A stretch of 64,000 nt of DNA from Tubiluchus corallicola (GCA_030141605.1 JAQGDQ010000372.1:35001-99000), one strand, 5' to 3'. Shown: positions 26,501-39,325, numbered from the stretch's first letter. A program made the numbers and translations. Notes: a model not told the origin generated them from the sequence alone.

Positions 26501-29500
26501 AGCTGGCCTCCTCTCATCACAAAATCTATGACTTATTGTTGACACTTTGCTGCATAAAGATCATCAGATGGCCTCCTCTCATCACAAAATCTATGACTTA
26601 TTGTTGACACTTTACTGCATACAGATCATCAGATGGCCTCCTCTCATCACAAAATCTATGACTTATTGTTGACACTTTACTGCATAAAGATCATCAGATG
26701 ACCTCCTCTCATCACCTTTTGTCTAAAAGGCCACCACAACTTCACAACTTACACAGCAATCAACCACCTACAGTGTGTCTACCAAGTCTCTCAGTTATAA
26801 TAAAAATCCTGGGTGAATAAAAATTTAACTATGTTGTACGAGATCCAAACCTTCAAATCACATCTTGGAAATACAAGAACTAGTTTCAGTTAACATTTAG
26901 TTCTTGTTCACCTAGGAATGTTAAACAGCAAAATGAGCTGCACTGAAAATCTACTTTTAACCTAAATCTTTTTTTTTTATTATTTATTATGAATTTATTC
27001 CACAGCAACTCAAACATACATATAACATTGAAAAAAATAAACTATGCGAGTTACTGTGAGGAGGGGGAAGGAGCATTGAGCTTTCAAGTCCTCCTCCAGA
27101 TAAGTGAAACAATTGACAATTAACATTACATTTTCATCAGTTATAACGTACATTAGAACAAAATAAGTTTTGTTAGTAACTTAAGATCAGGATGAGTAAA
27201 ATTGTGAGTTAATTATACAGTTGCAGTAGGTAATTCTTTGATGCTTTTTTAAATTGATAAAGATTAAGAGTTTTTATTTCACACGGAATTGATGACCATA
27301 TTTTAATAGCATTATATTTTGATGACTGTTTCATTATATCATCTAACAAAAGATATGAACTCACTACTCCACCAAGTTCGCTGATGAAGCTTATTGCATC
27401 GGGAACTGTCATATACGGTGTTTGGTCACGAGTTCCATCTTCCCAGAATTCCTCGTGCATGTTAGTTTTGTAATTCCAGCTAGTGATTAGGGGGCGTACT
27501 CCAGCTGGATGAATGTGACGTGGATTCACATAAAGAAATCCACAACTTTTTCCAGTGTACATCCATTTATGAATGGAACCTGCATAATTACAACAGTATT
27601 AATTGCCTATACATTACATAGACATAGACATTTTTATTTACACATTTTTATTTACACATTTATTTATCTCCACATTTACACCTGTATACAAATTGACTAA
27701 TTATTTTTTTTAGTTATTGATTAAAAAGGATAAATCAAGCATAAAGGAAAGAGTTAAGGGGGGTACAGGAGAAAGGGTAGTGAAAGACCAATTGGTCATC
27801 GAGTCAGCTACTCTTCTCAGGTTAGTGAAAATTGTAAAAAAATCTGTGGTGCTGCTGTTAACATGAATTTATGGGGGGATACATTAAGCATGAAAGTGAA
27901 ATAACTAAATAAACTATGCAACAAAGAAATAAAATGAAAAATATGAAATGATGATTAACAAAATATGTAAGGCATTTAACTAACCGATTAAAACAAAAAA
28001 CTAGAAAAAAGTCAAACCAAAAAAAAAAACATAAATAATAAATCAGTGAAAGAAACAAAATATGTAGTAATAAACTCAAGCAAAATATAATGAAGCAAAG
28101 ATATGCAATCGTGTCAAATTAAGCGTAATGATAAAATACTATGCAACGCAAGAACTAGTGCAGAAAACTAGTTACTAGTGACTAGTTACAGACTTTAACA
28201 AAAGTTAAGAGTGTAAAACAAATCTTTCCCAGAAGAAACTATAGTGCAAGTTTAATGCAGTGCTTACTGAATGATGACATAACAAAACAATGCGGAACTT
28301 AGAAAGATATGGTGCTAAGTTTTATATATCGCAATTTCAGAATTAACTCACATTGAAAATTTTTTAAAATATGATTTAAATGCGTGTATGTCAACTACTT
28401 ACTCGTATAAAAATCAACATCTAATGCATCTAAATTCAGTTCTAATTGTCCGGGGGCATGAGCACCATCTATGACAACAAGTATGTTCCGCTTGTGGCAT
28501 AAATTGATGATTTCTTCTATAGGCATCACAACAGCGGTTGGACTCGTAATATGATCTGTCAAAAAAAGAAAATTGTTGCACTTTAGCAACATAGTACATG
28601 TTGAGCTCAGGAAAATAGAAACTACTTATAGAAAACAAGCAAAAGAAAAACAGTAAAATTAAAAAAAGGTTATTGTAACTGCAATATGCATAATGACACT
28701 TATTTATTGGAAGGTGCTGCCCTCTACGAGCAGTGTAGAGGGGAAAAGACAGGAGGGAAACAATGATGGTCGCGTTTTTATTCACAGCAATGTTTTTTGT
28801 CGTTATTGTGTTATAGTTAATAACAGCATTTAGTTATAACCAAATTTGTACCTTGAGAAATTTTAAATCTTGACGAAGAGCCAACGATGTAAGTTACATG
28901 AATTTAAATAATTTAATTAAGTTTATGAATTCGATCTCTGAAATTTGAGAAAGTACCTTTAGCAATAAGTTGACTTCTTCGTAATTACTAAGCTTCTGTT
29001 TATCATTTTATTTATTTTCTTACTTGTTAATGTTCTCTTTATTATTCTCTTTAGAATAAACGACTTTGGAACATGAATGAAATAGTGAAGGCTTTCTGTA
29101 CATAACAGTTATCAAAATTATTTTAAACGCAATTATACTTACAAATAAGCAATTATGAAACAAAACAATGCAAAAAAACAATGAAAAATAATGAAGAATA
29201 TTCAGCATATGTTTAAAGACAGCTATGAATGTTTGATCAGTGCAGTACAAGGAGTGCCAAAACACATAAGTACATCAAGAACTGAATTTCGATAATACAT
29301 TAAATCGCAAGTACAATAATAACAGGCACCATAACAAACACATCATACCTTATGATTTTACACGTCTTGCACATATTGCCACAGAACATTCTTATACTCT
29401 ATAACAAATATGATGCTAAGAAGTTTAAGCAAACTATGGAAAGATCGAGGAACGTTCTACTGCCATGTTACTCATCTCTTTTCCTTCTAGAATATTCAAC

Positions 29501-32500
29501 AGCATGTGCAACATGAAAATTAGCGAAAAGGCACTTACGAACAAAGGTGCCAAATTTCGGAGAAGCTGGTACTACGGCAAAGGATGGTACAAATCTGAAG
29601 GACAACTTTGATATTAAGGTGCATCTAAACACAGCTTAGAAGCAACATAGCGAGAAATATCATACAACACACTACGTTTCTTTGCCTCAACAGACTGCAC
29701 CGTCAGAGTTAGAAGTGTGTCAAGGTCTCTTTACCCTAGCAGATTCAACCGAAAGTCTCTTAACTTCATCAGAACCAAGTGGGGCATCCTGAGTATCACG
29801 CAATTCATCATTCGTTACAGAAATAGATGAACCACTCACTTCACTAATATTAGAACGAACTACATAGTCAGGTTTTACCAATAACCATAACCACTTGGAA
29901 CGGAAGTGGTGCTGACAAGCCACTGGCGTAGCAGTGTCTAGTTTTTTTTGCTGGATTACTGCTGCGTTTACTTGTCTGAAGGCAGATTTCTTTGCTTTTA
30001 GAATTCTGCCTGCCCAATGTCTACAATAGACGTGACGGGCGTATGATGATGAATAACCATAATCTTTCCATTAGATATTTTAACAAATTCAGAATTTTTA
30101 CGTCTTTCCCTCAGCTCTTTGACAAGCTTAACATTCTATGCAAACATAGATAACAAACTAAGGAAAGATTGAAGACATGTTACTTGTCACTCTTCCTTCT
30201 AGATTGCATTACAGCGAGTGCAGCACAAAAATTAACAAAACGACACTTACGAACACAGGTGCCAAATTTTGGAGAAGCTGGTACTACGGCAAAGGATCGC
30301 ACATACCTGCAAGCACAACTTTGATATTAGGATGTGCATCTAAAAACTTCACGTATTCTTCCAGAATATCCTCCTTACTAAGAATTGGGAATTTTATTTC
30401 TAGGAACAGTGCTTCAATTCCTGCAATTAAACGATCGATGATAAGACGTCACATGCTTTTCCTTTGTTATACTGCAAATGTCAACATGCCTTTGTTCATA
30501 CCAAGTGGTAAAATACGAGAGCTCCACATCCCCGGAGGCATGACAAGAACACAATACATGGATCTGTTTGTTCCACCGCATATGATTTCTGCCCATAAAA
30601 TGTATGTGCATCCATAAGTAACTCAGGCAGGGTGTCATTCAATACAGTTTCACCTATCATTGTGCCATATTTTGTAAAATTCAACACTGTCACTAAGTGA
30701 GGACTTTAATTATGAAAAATAAGTTTAATTTGGTTTAACTCTTTCATACCCGTTGTATCCCCTGGGGTACGAGAATATTTTCTGCCTTTAAAATTAATTA
30801 AATTTTAAAACTGACAGTTATTTGATCTGTTAATAGTTATTTTGATTTAAGCCAATAACAATAGACTAAAAATGGTGATAAAATGGCAAAAACTAGAAAA
30901 TCTACATAGTATAAAAAACTGAGCAAGGTACAGTAGTTTAGAGACGACTTTGTACAGATCAGCATAGCATGCACACTAAATACTTAAATACTGCAAAATG
31001 AAGTACATTTTATGCTTCCATTGAATCCCAATGTATCCTGTGGGATACAGGCTATATTTAGCACGCGGGCACAGGTAGAAAAAAATAATTATTATGTGTA
31101 AACAAGATGGACATACTGAACAAAAGTACCAAATCAAAAAAAAAAAATTCTTATTAAAAAATAATTTGGGACAGAAAGGGTTAAGTTTGTTTCCCACAGT
31201 CTTACCTACTAATAATGAATTTAACACCAAAGTTTATCATTTACAATAAAATTAAGAAAAACATAATAAACAATTAAACAGCCATGTCTTTGTTATTTAG
31301 TTTAAATGTGATTACAGTTTCATTACTGATTCTGCAAGGCCTTTAGCTGTTCGAAACTATGGCTTGTATAAGCAAACTCAAAATGAAACAGAAGAGAATT
31401 AAAAAAGATAAACAAAAAGATATGATGCAAAGTACTGTTGAAAATCTGAAGTTAATACTAAGAGTAAAGGTATATAATGCACTGCATGAATTAAATGTTT
31501 AAACTAACTTTGTGAGAAATAAAGCTATATAATCATGCTCTTCGAAATAACGTCAGGTGGACACAAAAACGTTTACTGCTAATTCAAGATTATGAGCTGC
31601 TTTATGTTTTTGACTAGCAGTATTACATTTTATAGAATTCTCTATATAGCAATGCATGTTGGCCTAGTATACATAATGCAGCAGTAATCTTACAGCAAAC
31701 TCCTTTAAAATTTGAATATGATGCCTGTCAATTGTACCTAATCTTATTTACCCCAATCAGGCACAGTGATGAAGCAGTATGGGTTAAAATCTCTAGCGGT
31801 TTTCACCCAGTACATTCGTTAAAATAGCAACGTTAACGATAACAATATGTATCGATACGAAAAATTTGTCTTTATCGATATCGTATCGATAATATTCTGG
31901 GAATATCGCTGTCTTATCGAATTTGGCAATTATTAATTGTTTATCACTTACCTATATAAAATCACGTCACTTTTGCGTAAAGAAATGGATAAAAAGAATT
32001 ATTCAAAATTACAAACTTGTCAGATGTCGAAACCATTTTCTTGTACTTTCGCCTGGCACTAACGGCTATCTTCACACTAACAAAGTATAGTGACCCTTTA
32101 TATACTTTGATACTGACGCGCAGATACCAAATACACTGTACAGTATTTTTAGCATCTATTTCCCAGTCATGTGCAGCTCGGATAAATATTTTTATCACAT
32201 TAATATGTTTAGCTGTTGCAGCTTACTTATTTATAAATCCTTATGACAAACAAACTTTTGTTTCATAACTAGCAAAATTTTAAGTCTGAATGCACTGATG
32301 TACTTAATAATTTGATTATTAATGATGCTTCTTTTGTTATTGCATAAATTGCCCAACTTCAGTATTGTTTTTATCATTCGAAATCATATTATCGTATCAT
32401 ATCGCATCTTCCAAAAAATAGTTTATCGTTACCTCAACGTTGGAAAGAAGTATCGTATGGTATCATTATCGTATTGCCGAATTTGCATCATTTAACATCC

Positions 32501-35500
32501 CTACGTTAAAGTGCGATTAAAAAGTCGCTCTGGGAAACAACAACTACACGCTATTTAAAGAAATAGTAAGCCAAAAAAGCTTACTAAGTCTTCAGTAAAA
32601 TCTTCAATAAGACTGTAAACAATCAGTAAAACCACATCCCTCTTACAGTCTGCAAGCCATGCAAATTTTTATAGCTGTACCAGTATGTCACTATCCCATA
32701 CATTCTGCAATACAAATTAATGGGATATTCTTATTTTTGTGAATTAATAATTTGAATACCATTTACCAGGTCTAATTCTAGCTGTCTCCTCTAGGGTAAA
32801 CTGCATTGCCCCGTAAGTCAAGCTTGAGCCAGCAATGGCATCTCCAGGTTGCAAATCAATGATAGACTTCATCACAGTATTGATGCCTAGTTATGAAAAG
32901 AACTGACTATGTACAAGATTGTTCCTCTTACAACTTGAAACAAAACGGTTTTTCTTAAGATGTACATTTCATTTATTTAAAAGTAACACGAAATGATGTG
33001 ATGAGGAAATGATGAGTGCATAATGTGCGCTCGTTTAGCAAAGACCAGTGACCACGTTTCATTACTAAATTGAAAAGTAAATAGCGAAAAACTGAAAAAT
33101 AATCTCAATCAATCAATTTAAATGCAGCTGAAAGGTCAGTTATTGATCAGTCAAATGATCAGTGAATTGTACAATAACATATCTTCTGAACACATCAAAT
33201 AAAGCTACTATGCTATCAATACTCAACAACCAACTGCAAGCAGGTAGCAACCAAACAACCTAATCTTTTACAATGCAGTCGTCAACCAACTAACTAACTA
33301 ACTAACTAACTAACCAAACAGTGGCAGCTTGTAGCTAAAATTAGTGGGGGTGCTGCTTCGGAAATTTTTTAGCCATTGTTTTAATGCTGTGTAAAACGAA
33401 ACAAACATACGTAATTTTAAACAAACAGACATATGAAAGTTTATACATAAAATTGATAAAATCCTAAACAAAAATTTTTTTCGCTTACTAATAGCCTAAA
33501 AAACTGTCGCAATTCAAGTCTGATCTATTCACAGTAAACATGTGACAAACTGACAATAAACTGTGTGAGCGACAGTACTTTCTCTTCCTGGGATCAGACA
33601 TGTGCGCATGGCCGTGTTGCTGGAGTGCACTGTGCTGGGCTGTGAAGCAAACAGTATTACCCTCATGTGCTCTGATTCCGTACAACGATAAAGAAAGAAC
33701 TAAAGAAAGAGACTTAATACAGTGAATATTATATAATATTAAGTGAAAACAGGTGGTGCTGCAGTTCCACAGTACCTATGCACGAGCCACCACTGTAACC
33801 AAAAAAGAAGACACATCAGAAAAAATATAACCAAAGAATTAATCAAATCAACCAACTAATCAATGTGAATTGCAATACCTGTTGTTGTGTTGGGCACAAA
33901 CACAAGATTTTCTGATTTTGTTCCTACAAACTCGGCTAAATGCTCCAAAGCCTCTTTCCAAAGACCTAGAGATCTGTGCCACATAAAGTGCGAAGGCCAT
34001 CGATGCATTTCATCCTGCAACCTGCAAAAATTGCGAAATTCGCAAACCTTAGGAAAATTATTATTAATTAGATTTAGATCTAATTAAACAACATCTAATT
34101 GAATCATGTAGTCACAGCAGATAAAGGAACATTTCAATCGAGAGCTACACTGAGAAAAAGAAAAAGAAAGAGTGAAATACCCACAAGTTGAAAATTATTA
34201 CACTAGAAAAAAAAGATGACTTTGAATTTTGTCCAGGAAGCGAAATTCAAAGTCATCTTTTTCTCTAGTGTAATAATTTTCAATTTGTGGGTATTTCTCT
34301 CTTTCCTTTTCTTTTTCTCAGTGTAGCTCTGGAAAGAGTGAAATACTCACAAATTGAAAATGATTACACTAGAAAGAAAGATGACTTTGAATTTTGTCTG
34401 GGATCACTTAATTCTTATCAGCAGAATAATTTTGCAGCCATAATAACTGACAATCTCACCTCTATTGTTGTGAACCAAAGAAAAAATTCAGTAATTCGTT
34501 TCTAATGTAAACAGGAAAGTAAACACATACATCAAGTTTACATACCCCCTCCCCCCCATTCTTAATCTCAGCGTCTTGTTGACTCATTTTGCACGAATTT
34601 TATAGTAATTTGTTGTTTTGAAGCAAAGATATTGTTTTTTTTAAGTTAGGAGGCATATGCCTGTATGAATTGTAAGGTGGTTAATACTGTACATAGCAAC
34701 ACACTTGGTTTAGTTACCTCCTTTGGCAGTCTAACACTCGAAGTGGAGTAGCCCCAAAAGCGCCATGGTTACAAAATGTGATGGATTTATCCATTGGGAA
34801 CAAATGTCTCAACTGCGACCCAAAATGCAGGTTTGAAATGTTGCTTTTTTTCTCTGCATCGCCGTAACTGAAGCGCAAATGGCTGTCTGGCACACTAAAT
34901 CAACAAAATTACCAAATAAACAATTTAGCAGTAATAAACAAGCACCAGGCACTCACAGATTTATAGTACATCAAAAAGTGTGTCAATAAACTACTATAAT
35001 GTTCTCCGCAAAGCAGAGATAAATTGGATACTTTGAATATTGTGCCATTGATATATTGATTTACAAAGACACTGGATTGGACAGAGGCAAATAAAATAAT
35101 ACGATTGGTACCAGTAGCAGCAACTAAATACTTATAAAATTCATACAGTGACTATAGCGAAGGTTGGACATTAACTAACTTTTTTAAGGATTAGTGTTAA
35201 GTTAATTATAATATGAAAATGAAAAAATATGAAGTGTAAAAGGCTTTCCGACTTTGAAACTCAATCAACAGTAATTAGAAATTCTGGCGCTCTCCTGCAA
35301 CATGACACGAGATGACAAAATAGCATATAAAGGATTTATTTTCATGATGTTAACATGAAAGAAAATTAACATACTGTTAATTAATTAGTTGGATTCATTT
35401 ATTTTTATATTAGATCGTGCCAATGGTAGTGCATGCACTATTTTGACGTGGGAATGCACTAGTGCAAACTGTCGATTAAAAACTGCTGGTTAAGCTCATA

Positions 35501-36536
35501 GCTGCATGCAAGTTTGTGGAGATTGTGGAGATGGACAAGACACTACAGAGTGTTTGTTTTCAGGTAAGATACATGACAAAATCAAAGCTAGTTATGCAAC
35601 AGGAGTTTCAGTTGATATTACAAGTGATGTAGCAGCGAAAGCCTCTTGAAAGCATCAAGGTTTGTACAAGGCTGTTTGGTACAGAAAAATTATGACAGGC
35701 GGGGATATGAATGAAGCTAGTAGGACGGATAACTAACATTTAAATGATGCACAATTTAAGTGTTTAAAATATTATCATTTTCCATACAAGTGGAGAGTGG
35801 TACAAGATATTCCAGTAAGTTATGATCAAGTTGTTCAGACACAGACCTTTTTAATCTTTTGACGTGGTTTCTGATATAGAATTTGTACGGACCAGTTTAA
35901 ACACACAAAAAGGGACATAATTGGGAAAGTTATAGGTAGACGATAACGAACAATAAGTCACTAATACTACTAGACTATAACAATAACGGATAGCAAAACT
36001 GCTGCACAACCCATTAAATAATTGTATAATTTTTTGTACTTAACAGGCAATAAACCCAAATTCACAGTTTTTTAAATGAATGTTGCAAGTTTTTTTGCGG
36101 CATGAATGTTGAGATGATGTAGTAAAAGTTTCTCACCTTTGCCGCTGCCCCCATCATTTTGACATTTATTATAACTTTAAATTTTGGTAGCCGTTGTGTA
36201 AGGCACCAAAAACTAAGTTATATCATACACCCAATCTCTAAACTACTTTTTTGTGGCGCTTACAATTACACTTTAACTACAATGATTATAACGATTTCAT
36301 ACATTATATATACTATATATACATAGAGCAAAAATAAAATATACAGGCATCTGAAAGTATCATGCCGTAAAAAACTCAGTGTTTGCAGACTTGTTTCTCA
36401 TGAATCCAATCTAGATTTCGTTCTTCAATACTATAGCATTAACATACGTTTGGCATATGAATGGCCCCTTTAAACTGATTAACTATATAACATTTGTTCT
36501 TTAATTTTTACCGTACTTTTTAGTAGGAGCTGACAT
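23592..36536 (-). CDS. Class-V aminotransferase, isopenicillin-N-epimerase-like PLP enzyme (9 exons)
   Basis: Exons joined in phase on the minus strand: 36536-36512 (tentative start, MSAPTKKY), 34886-34718, 34021-33879, 32886-32767, 30420-30307, 28555-28403, 27579-27373, 25367-25210, 23774-23592; total 1272 nt, 423 aa. Fold-type I PLP features appear in order. They are N-terminal FCNHGAFGATP (46-56), TTTG phosphate-binding turn (110-113), DHITSPTA (191-198), IDGAHAPGQ with the Asp that holds the PLP ring nitrogen (D220), SIHKW with the Schiff-base lysine (K246), GTRD (290-293) and the carboxylate-binding arginine in WLRIS (R393). Length fits the family. Substrate is unknown; in animals such proteins are called isopenicillin-N-epimerase-like by homology only. 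Soluble, no signal peptide. Start exon is the weakest part: the alternative acceptor at 34895 would require a different first exon. The last exon may instead splice at the gtaaat after ADYVT. Confidence 0.85.
23893..24400 (-). mobile_element. LINE reverse-transcriptase fragment (RTE-like) in aminotransferase intron 8
   Basis: Minus frame 24265-24023 reads LKGKVHKEVVRPALIYGLEA, then EMRMLRWMVGITRRDKIRNN and NIRGTVKV, a very characteristic non-LTR reverse-transcriptase C-terminus. In element sense the 3' end is a (GAA)n-type tail at about 23897-23906. The 5' side (24280-24400, read on plus as ggatgcccttcctgaccc...gggaccggcact) resembles a repeat I remember as widespread in fish and invertebrate genomes. 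No catalytic palm box, so a dead truncated copy within an intron. Confidence 0.8.
24401..25209. other. Remainder of aminotransferase intron 8
   Basis: Contains a short (CAGT)n tract at about 24532-24552. The 116-codon minus frame at 24698-25048 shows no motif. No other feature seen. Confidence 0.4.
25865..26726. repeat. 65-bp satellite (about 13 copies) bounded by 10-bp inverted repeats
   Basis: Thirteen units of exactly 65 bp start acaaaatctatgacttattg (25869, 25934, 25999 and so on) and are almost identical. The array is bounded by TTAGACAAAA (25865-25874) and its perfect reverse complement TTTTGTCTAA (26717-26726). This looks like a small inverted-repeat element whose interior has been amplified. 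It lies in aminotransferase intron 7. Confidence 0.93.
26975..27345 (-). mobile_element. LINE 3' end (family D) in aminotransferase intron 7
   Basis: Nearly identical to part of 44858-45515. In minus sense, the last about 40 codons of a reverse transcriptase (IMKQSSKYNAIKIW, then FKKASKNYLLQLYN and stop) are followed by a 3'UTR with the hairpin 27058-27097 and an AATAAATTC tail ending in A-rich sequence near 26975. The copy begins only about 30 bp past the exon 7 donor (27372), so exon and element fuse into one apparent frame. Confidence 0.88.
27700..27830 (-). mobile_element. LINE 3' end with conserved hairpin (family C) in intron 6
   Basis: Hairpin 27769-27818: GAGAAAGGGTAG against CTACTCTTCTC. 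The loop holds the perfect palindrome GACCAATTGGTC (27786-27797) and the linker ATCGAGTC. An A-rich tail in minus sense lies toward 27700. Clearly related in design to 12985-13135. Confidence 0.65.
29430..29645 (-). pseudogene. Decayed duplicate of exon 5 end plus adjoining intron
   Basis: This block matches 30150-30350 over about 200 bp with many substitutions. In the intact copy, the minus strand reads the end of exon 5 (NIKVVLA), the donor caggtatgt and intron. Here the donor is changed to cagatttgt and the exon part has indels. It is therefore a dead partial duplication inside intron 5. The shared intronic part also reads open in both copies (FAVVPASPKFGT), which might be an older exon. 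Confidence 0.7.
31810..32515. mobile_element. Possible TIR-element remnant rich in TATCGAT words
   Basis: The left part (31810-31930) and right part (32390-32515) are both dense in TATCGAT/ATCGTAT words in opposite sense. The right end reads TTTAACATCCCTA, a match to the left-end-like TAGGGATGTTAAA near 48728. The interior has small opposing frames with no transposase motif. Boundaries are uncertain and no target duplication is clear. Lies in aminotransferase intron 4. Confidence 0.4.
34141..34400. mobile_element. Foldback (long hairpin) element with third half-copy
   Basis: 34141-34330 is a near-perfect inverted repeat. The left arm starts agagctacactgag and the right arm ends ctcagtgtagctct, each about 90 bp around a short centre near 34235. 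34331-34400 repeats most of the left arm directly. The arms include GA/CT-rich stretches and ATTACACTAG. This is a MITE-like foldback in aminotransferase intron 2; a transcript of either strand would form a long hairpin. Confidence 0.85.
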
Positions 36537-39325
36537 CTTTTTGGTATTACTTTAGCAATGGAACCATAGATCTCAGGCGCACCAGCCGATTAGTGACAAA
36601 TATCAAAAAGCGCATCTTTTTAATAAAACTTAATGCGACTGTGTAATCGATAATCATTGTGGTCATCATTATTGTTGTACAGTATTTACTAGTCCTTATG
36701 GCATATATGAGATTGCGATACTAACTAATTTTTCTCTACCCTTTTAATGTACATGTATGCTGTATATCACAGATTCATTAAAAATTGGAAACAAAGTGCT
36801 TGATATAGTTGTCCATGTTGTTTAAAGTTCCTAAAATAGTATTAACGATGCGCATTTTTATTAACTACATTAGCTTTTACACTAATGCTAATGATTTCTC
36901 AAAAGTTTAATAACACATGCACACATGTATTTCTAAATCTCTGATCATCATGTGAATTTTGGCTTATAATTGTCTTGCCCAATTCTGGAAGTCTAGGAAT
37001 AATATTGATGAACCTGTCTATTTCCTGATTGGCATGCTTCGCGATGCCTTCATAGAATGACTGGAAATTCAAGAACTGGATCAAAACCATACATTCATTT
37101 CAGACTCTTGGAAAAACTGGCAATTATAGTCTGTCTGAATAAAGAGGTCCAAGCGATTGAGGTTGTGATATGTTAGACAGACAGATTCAATGACAGCGGG
37201 TCCATGATTTTGATTACTATAATTTTTTGAAAATTTTATTCTAGATCAGGTAAATAGAATTTTATTGAAGGTAATGTCTAAAATTAATTTTGATTCTATT
37301 CAAACTAAACTTCTGGCATTAAAGAAATTCACCACCTGAAGAAATTACATGCATTTCTGTCTAAATACAATGTCAAGTGCTGACTTTGATGGCCACTTGT
37401 CAAAACATGGGATGAGCAACATAGATATTTATATTATTATGTAATCACATAGTAACATTATCACCCAATTTGAGCATATTTTACCAGAAAGGCAAAAATT
37501 CGAATATATTCGAACTGGAATCCAACCGAATTTCAGGATTTCGAATCCGAATTCAGTTTAAAAATTTCTGCATAAATTTTTGAAACATTAATAAAAAGCA
37601 GTTTCGTAAAGTTCATGGATATTGTTCAATTTTTTAAAAATTGTGCACAGAAATCACAGCTAAATTGTGCTAATTGCATGCTGTTTCAATCGCTTTAATG
37701 ATTAAAAGGTTTGATGTTAAGCAGATGAATTATTAGAATTTATAACTTTCGGTTTGTTTGGAATTCGAATTAAAAAATTTGTTCGAATCAAATTTCTTGC
37801 GTGTAAAAGTGTCGTTGGTTATGAAAATTCCCCTGCGAAAGTGATTTATCCGGTGCGTTTCGAATTGTGGAAATGATGCAAAAAACGTCATCATAACATT
37901 TCAGTTGCCAAGCAAAACAAAATGTCTTTGTCAAATTGTGATGTCTAAAGCTAAAGAAATAACTAATTTTATTATTTAAATGTGTTTATAGTGTAGGAAT
38001 CATTTGAACTATGTAAGTTTTATAAAATTTTGCCGAAAGCGTAAGATCATATTAATTACTGGAATTGCTATAACTGTGTCTAAAAGTGAAAAGTGAATCC
38101 GTTTGGCCAATCCTACTCAGTACTTGGTACTGCACTTCGTGCAGCACGTTATTTAATTTAGTAGATATATATTAATTATATTATTAGTCCTCGTTTAGTG
38201 CTATGCACTGAGAGTGTGATGGTACTCCGTGAAATCATTTTTGTGATGTGAAGTCTGCCTAAGACCATGTCATTATCTAAAATACAAAGCCACTAATGCA
38301 AAATCACAGTAACTGTGGTGGTTTAGTAAAAATAAACTCTATTTACTAAAACAGTACTGTAATTCTTACAGCAGCACACTTATCAGCTTAAGATATTAAT
38401 TAGGAAATTTCTGGCAAATTTATTCACTATTGCAGAAATTCTACCAGCTTTACAGGCTAATTTACATACACATCTATTCAATGTAATATTTTTCCCAATT
38501 AACAATTAATCTGTTAAATTGGCCAATTAAAGGGATGTCTCCACTCATTAACCCTTCCATATGAATTAAGATAGAGTCTGATGACTTAAAAAATGTAAGT
38601 GGATCAATTAGTGATGGTCCAGCATGGGTTTTAAATTATCGACTAGTAGTATATAGCTTTTGTACTCGTTTCCAATAAAGCATCCAGTACAGCATGCAAT
38701 ATTTTCTTGAACACTTGAAATTCACCATTTCAATGCATTATCAGCCTCTTTTCGCTGTTGACAAAAAGAGTTATATCCCCGTCGGTTTCAGTACTACCCA
38801 GTGTACCTCTTCATGACTGTAATTGTTCATGCTGCACTGACAATTGGAGCAAAAAGTATATCAGATTTAGAATGACAAATTGTGAAATTATGAATTTATT
38901 GTGAAATTTTCTGCTTATTATGCGCATTTTCAACTAAATAATAAGCACACATGTGATTTAGCTGCAGTTTGAAACGCATTTAATGCAAGTTTGTGGTTTG
39001 ACATTATGAGCAACGTGGCTATTAGTATCTTTTACTCATGCAGTCATGCTAATGAATAAGCATAACACTCACAAATGGCATGTTTTTTTTCTCAAAAAGT
39101 TGATCTTAATATGGGATTTTTGTTATACTGTAGAACACGATTATTGTGCTTGTTTTATTCTTCGGCAGTGTGGCTGCTTACTGTGTGTGATTTTGACTCA
39201 TCATCAATTGAAAAGCAATCAGCATTCAATTCCCTCTGTGACCACAATGCAGGATTGGTGCTATAAGCGCTTGATCTTAGATGTTTGGTGTGAGAATAAT
39301 AAGTAAGTGTGAATAGTACACATAA
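36537..39325. other. Divergent intergenic region, left part
   Basis: Lies upstream of both the minus-strand aminotransferase and the plus-strand kinase. At 37495-37800 repeated ttcgaat words in both senses suggest an old TIR element. The 63-codon minus frame at 36899-37090 has no recognised motif. No clear promoter elements. Confidence 0.35.

Noticed and set aside
29720-30130. Further coding exons of the aminotransferase or a LINE ORF1 end (KLVKELRERRKNSEFVKISN region)
   Set aside because: The aminotransferase exons on either side already join in phase without them; resemblance to ORF1-type proteins is vague and stops interrupt the reading.
30496-30693. 65-codon minus frame (TLPELLMDAHTFYGQKSYAV) as an exon of the aminotransferase
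   Set aside because: It has a plausible acceptor but no match to the family and no phase-compatible place between exons 4 and 5; left unassigned.
31962-32268. Opposing 78- and 83-codon frames as genes
   Set aside because: Located inside the probable TIR-element remnant, overlapping on both strands, with no recognisable motif.
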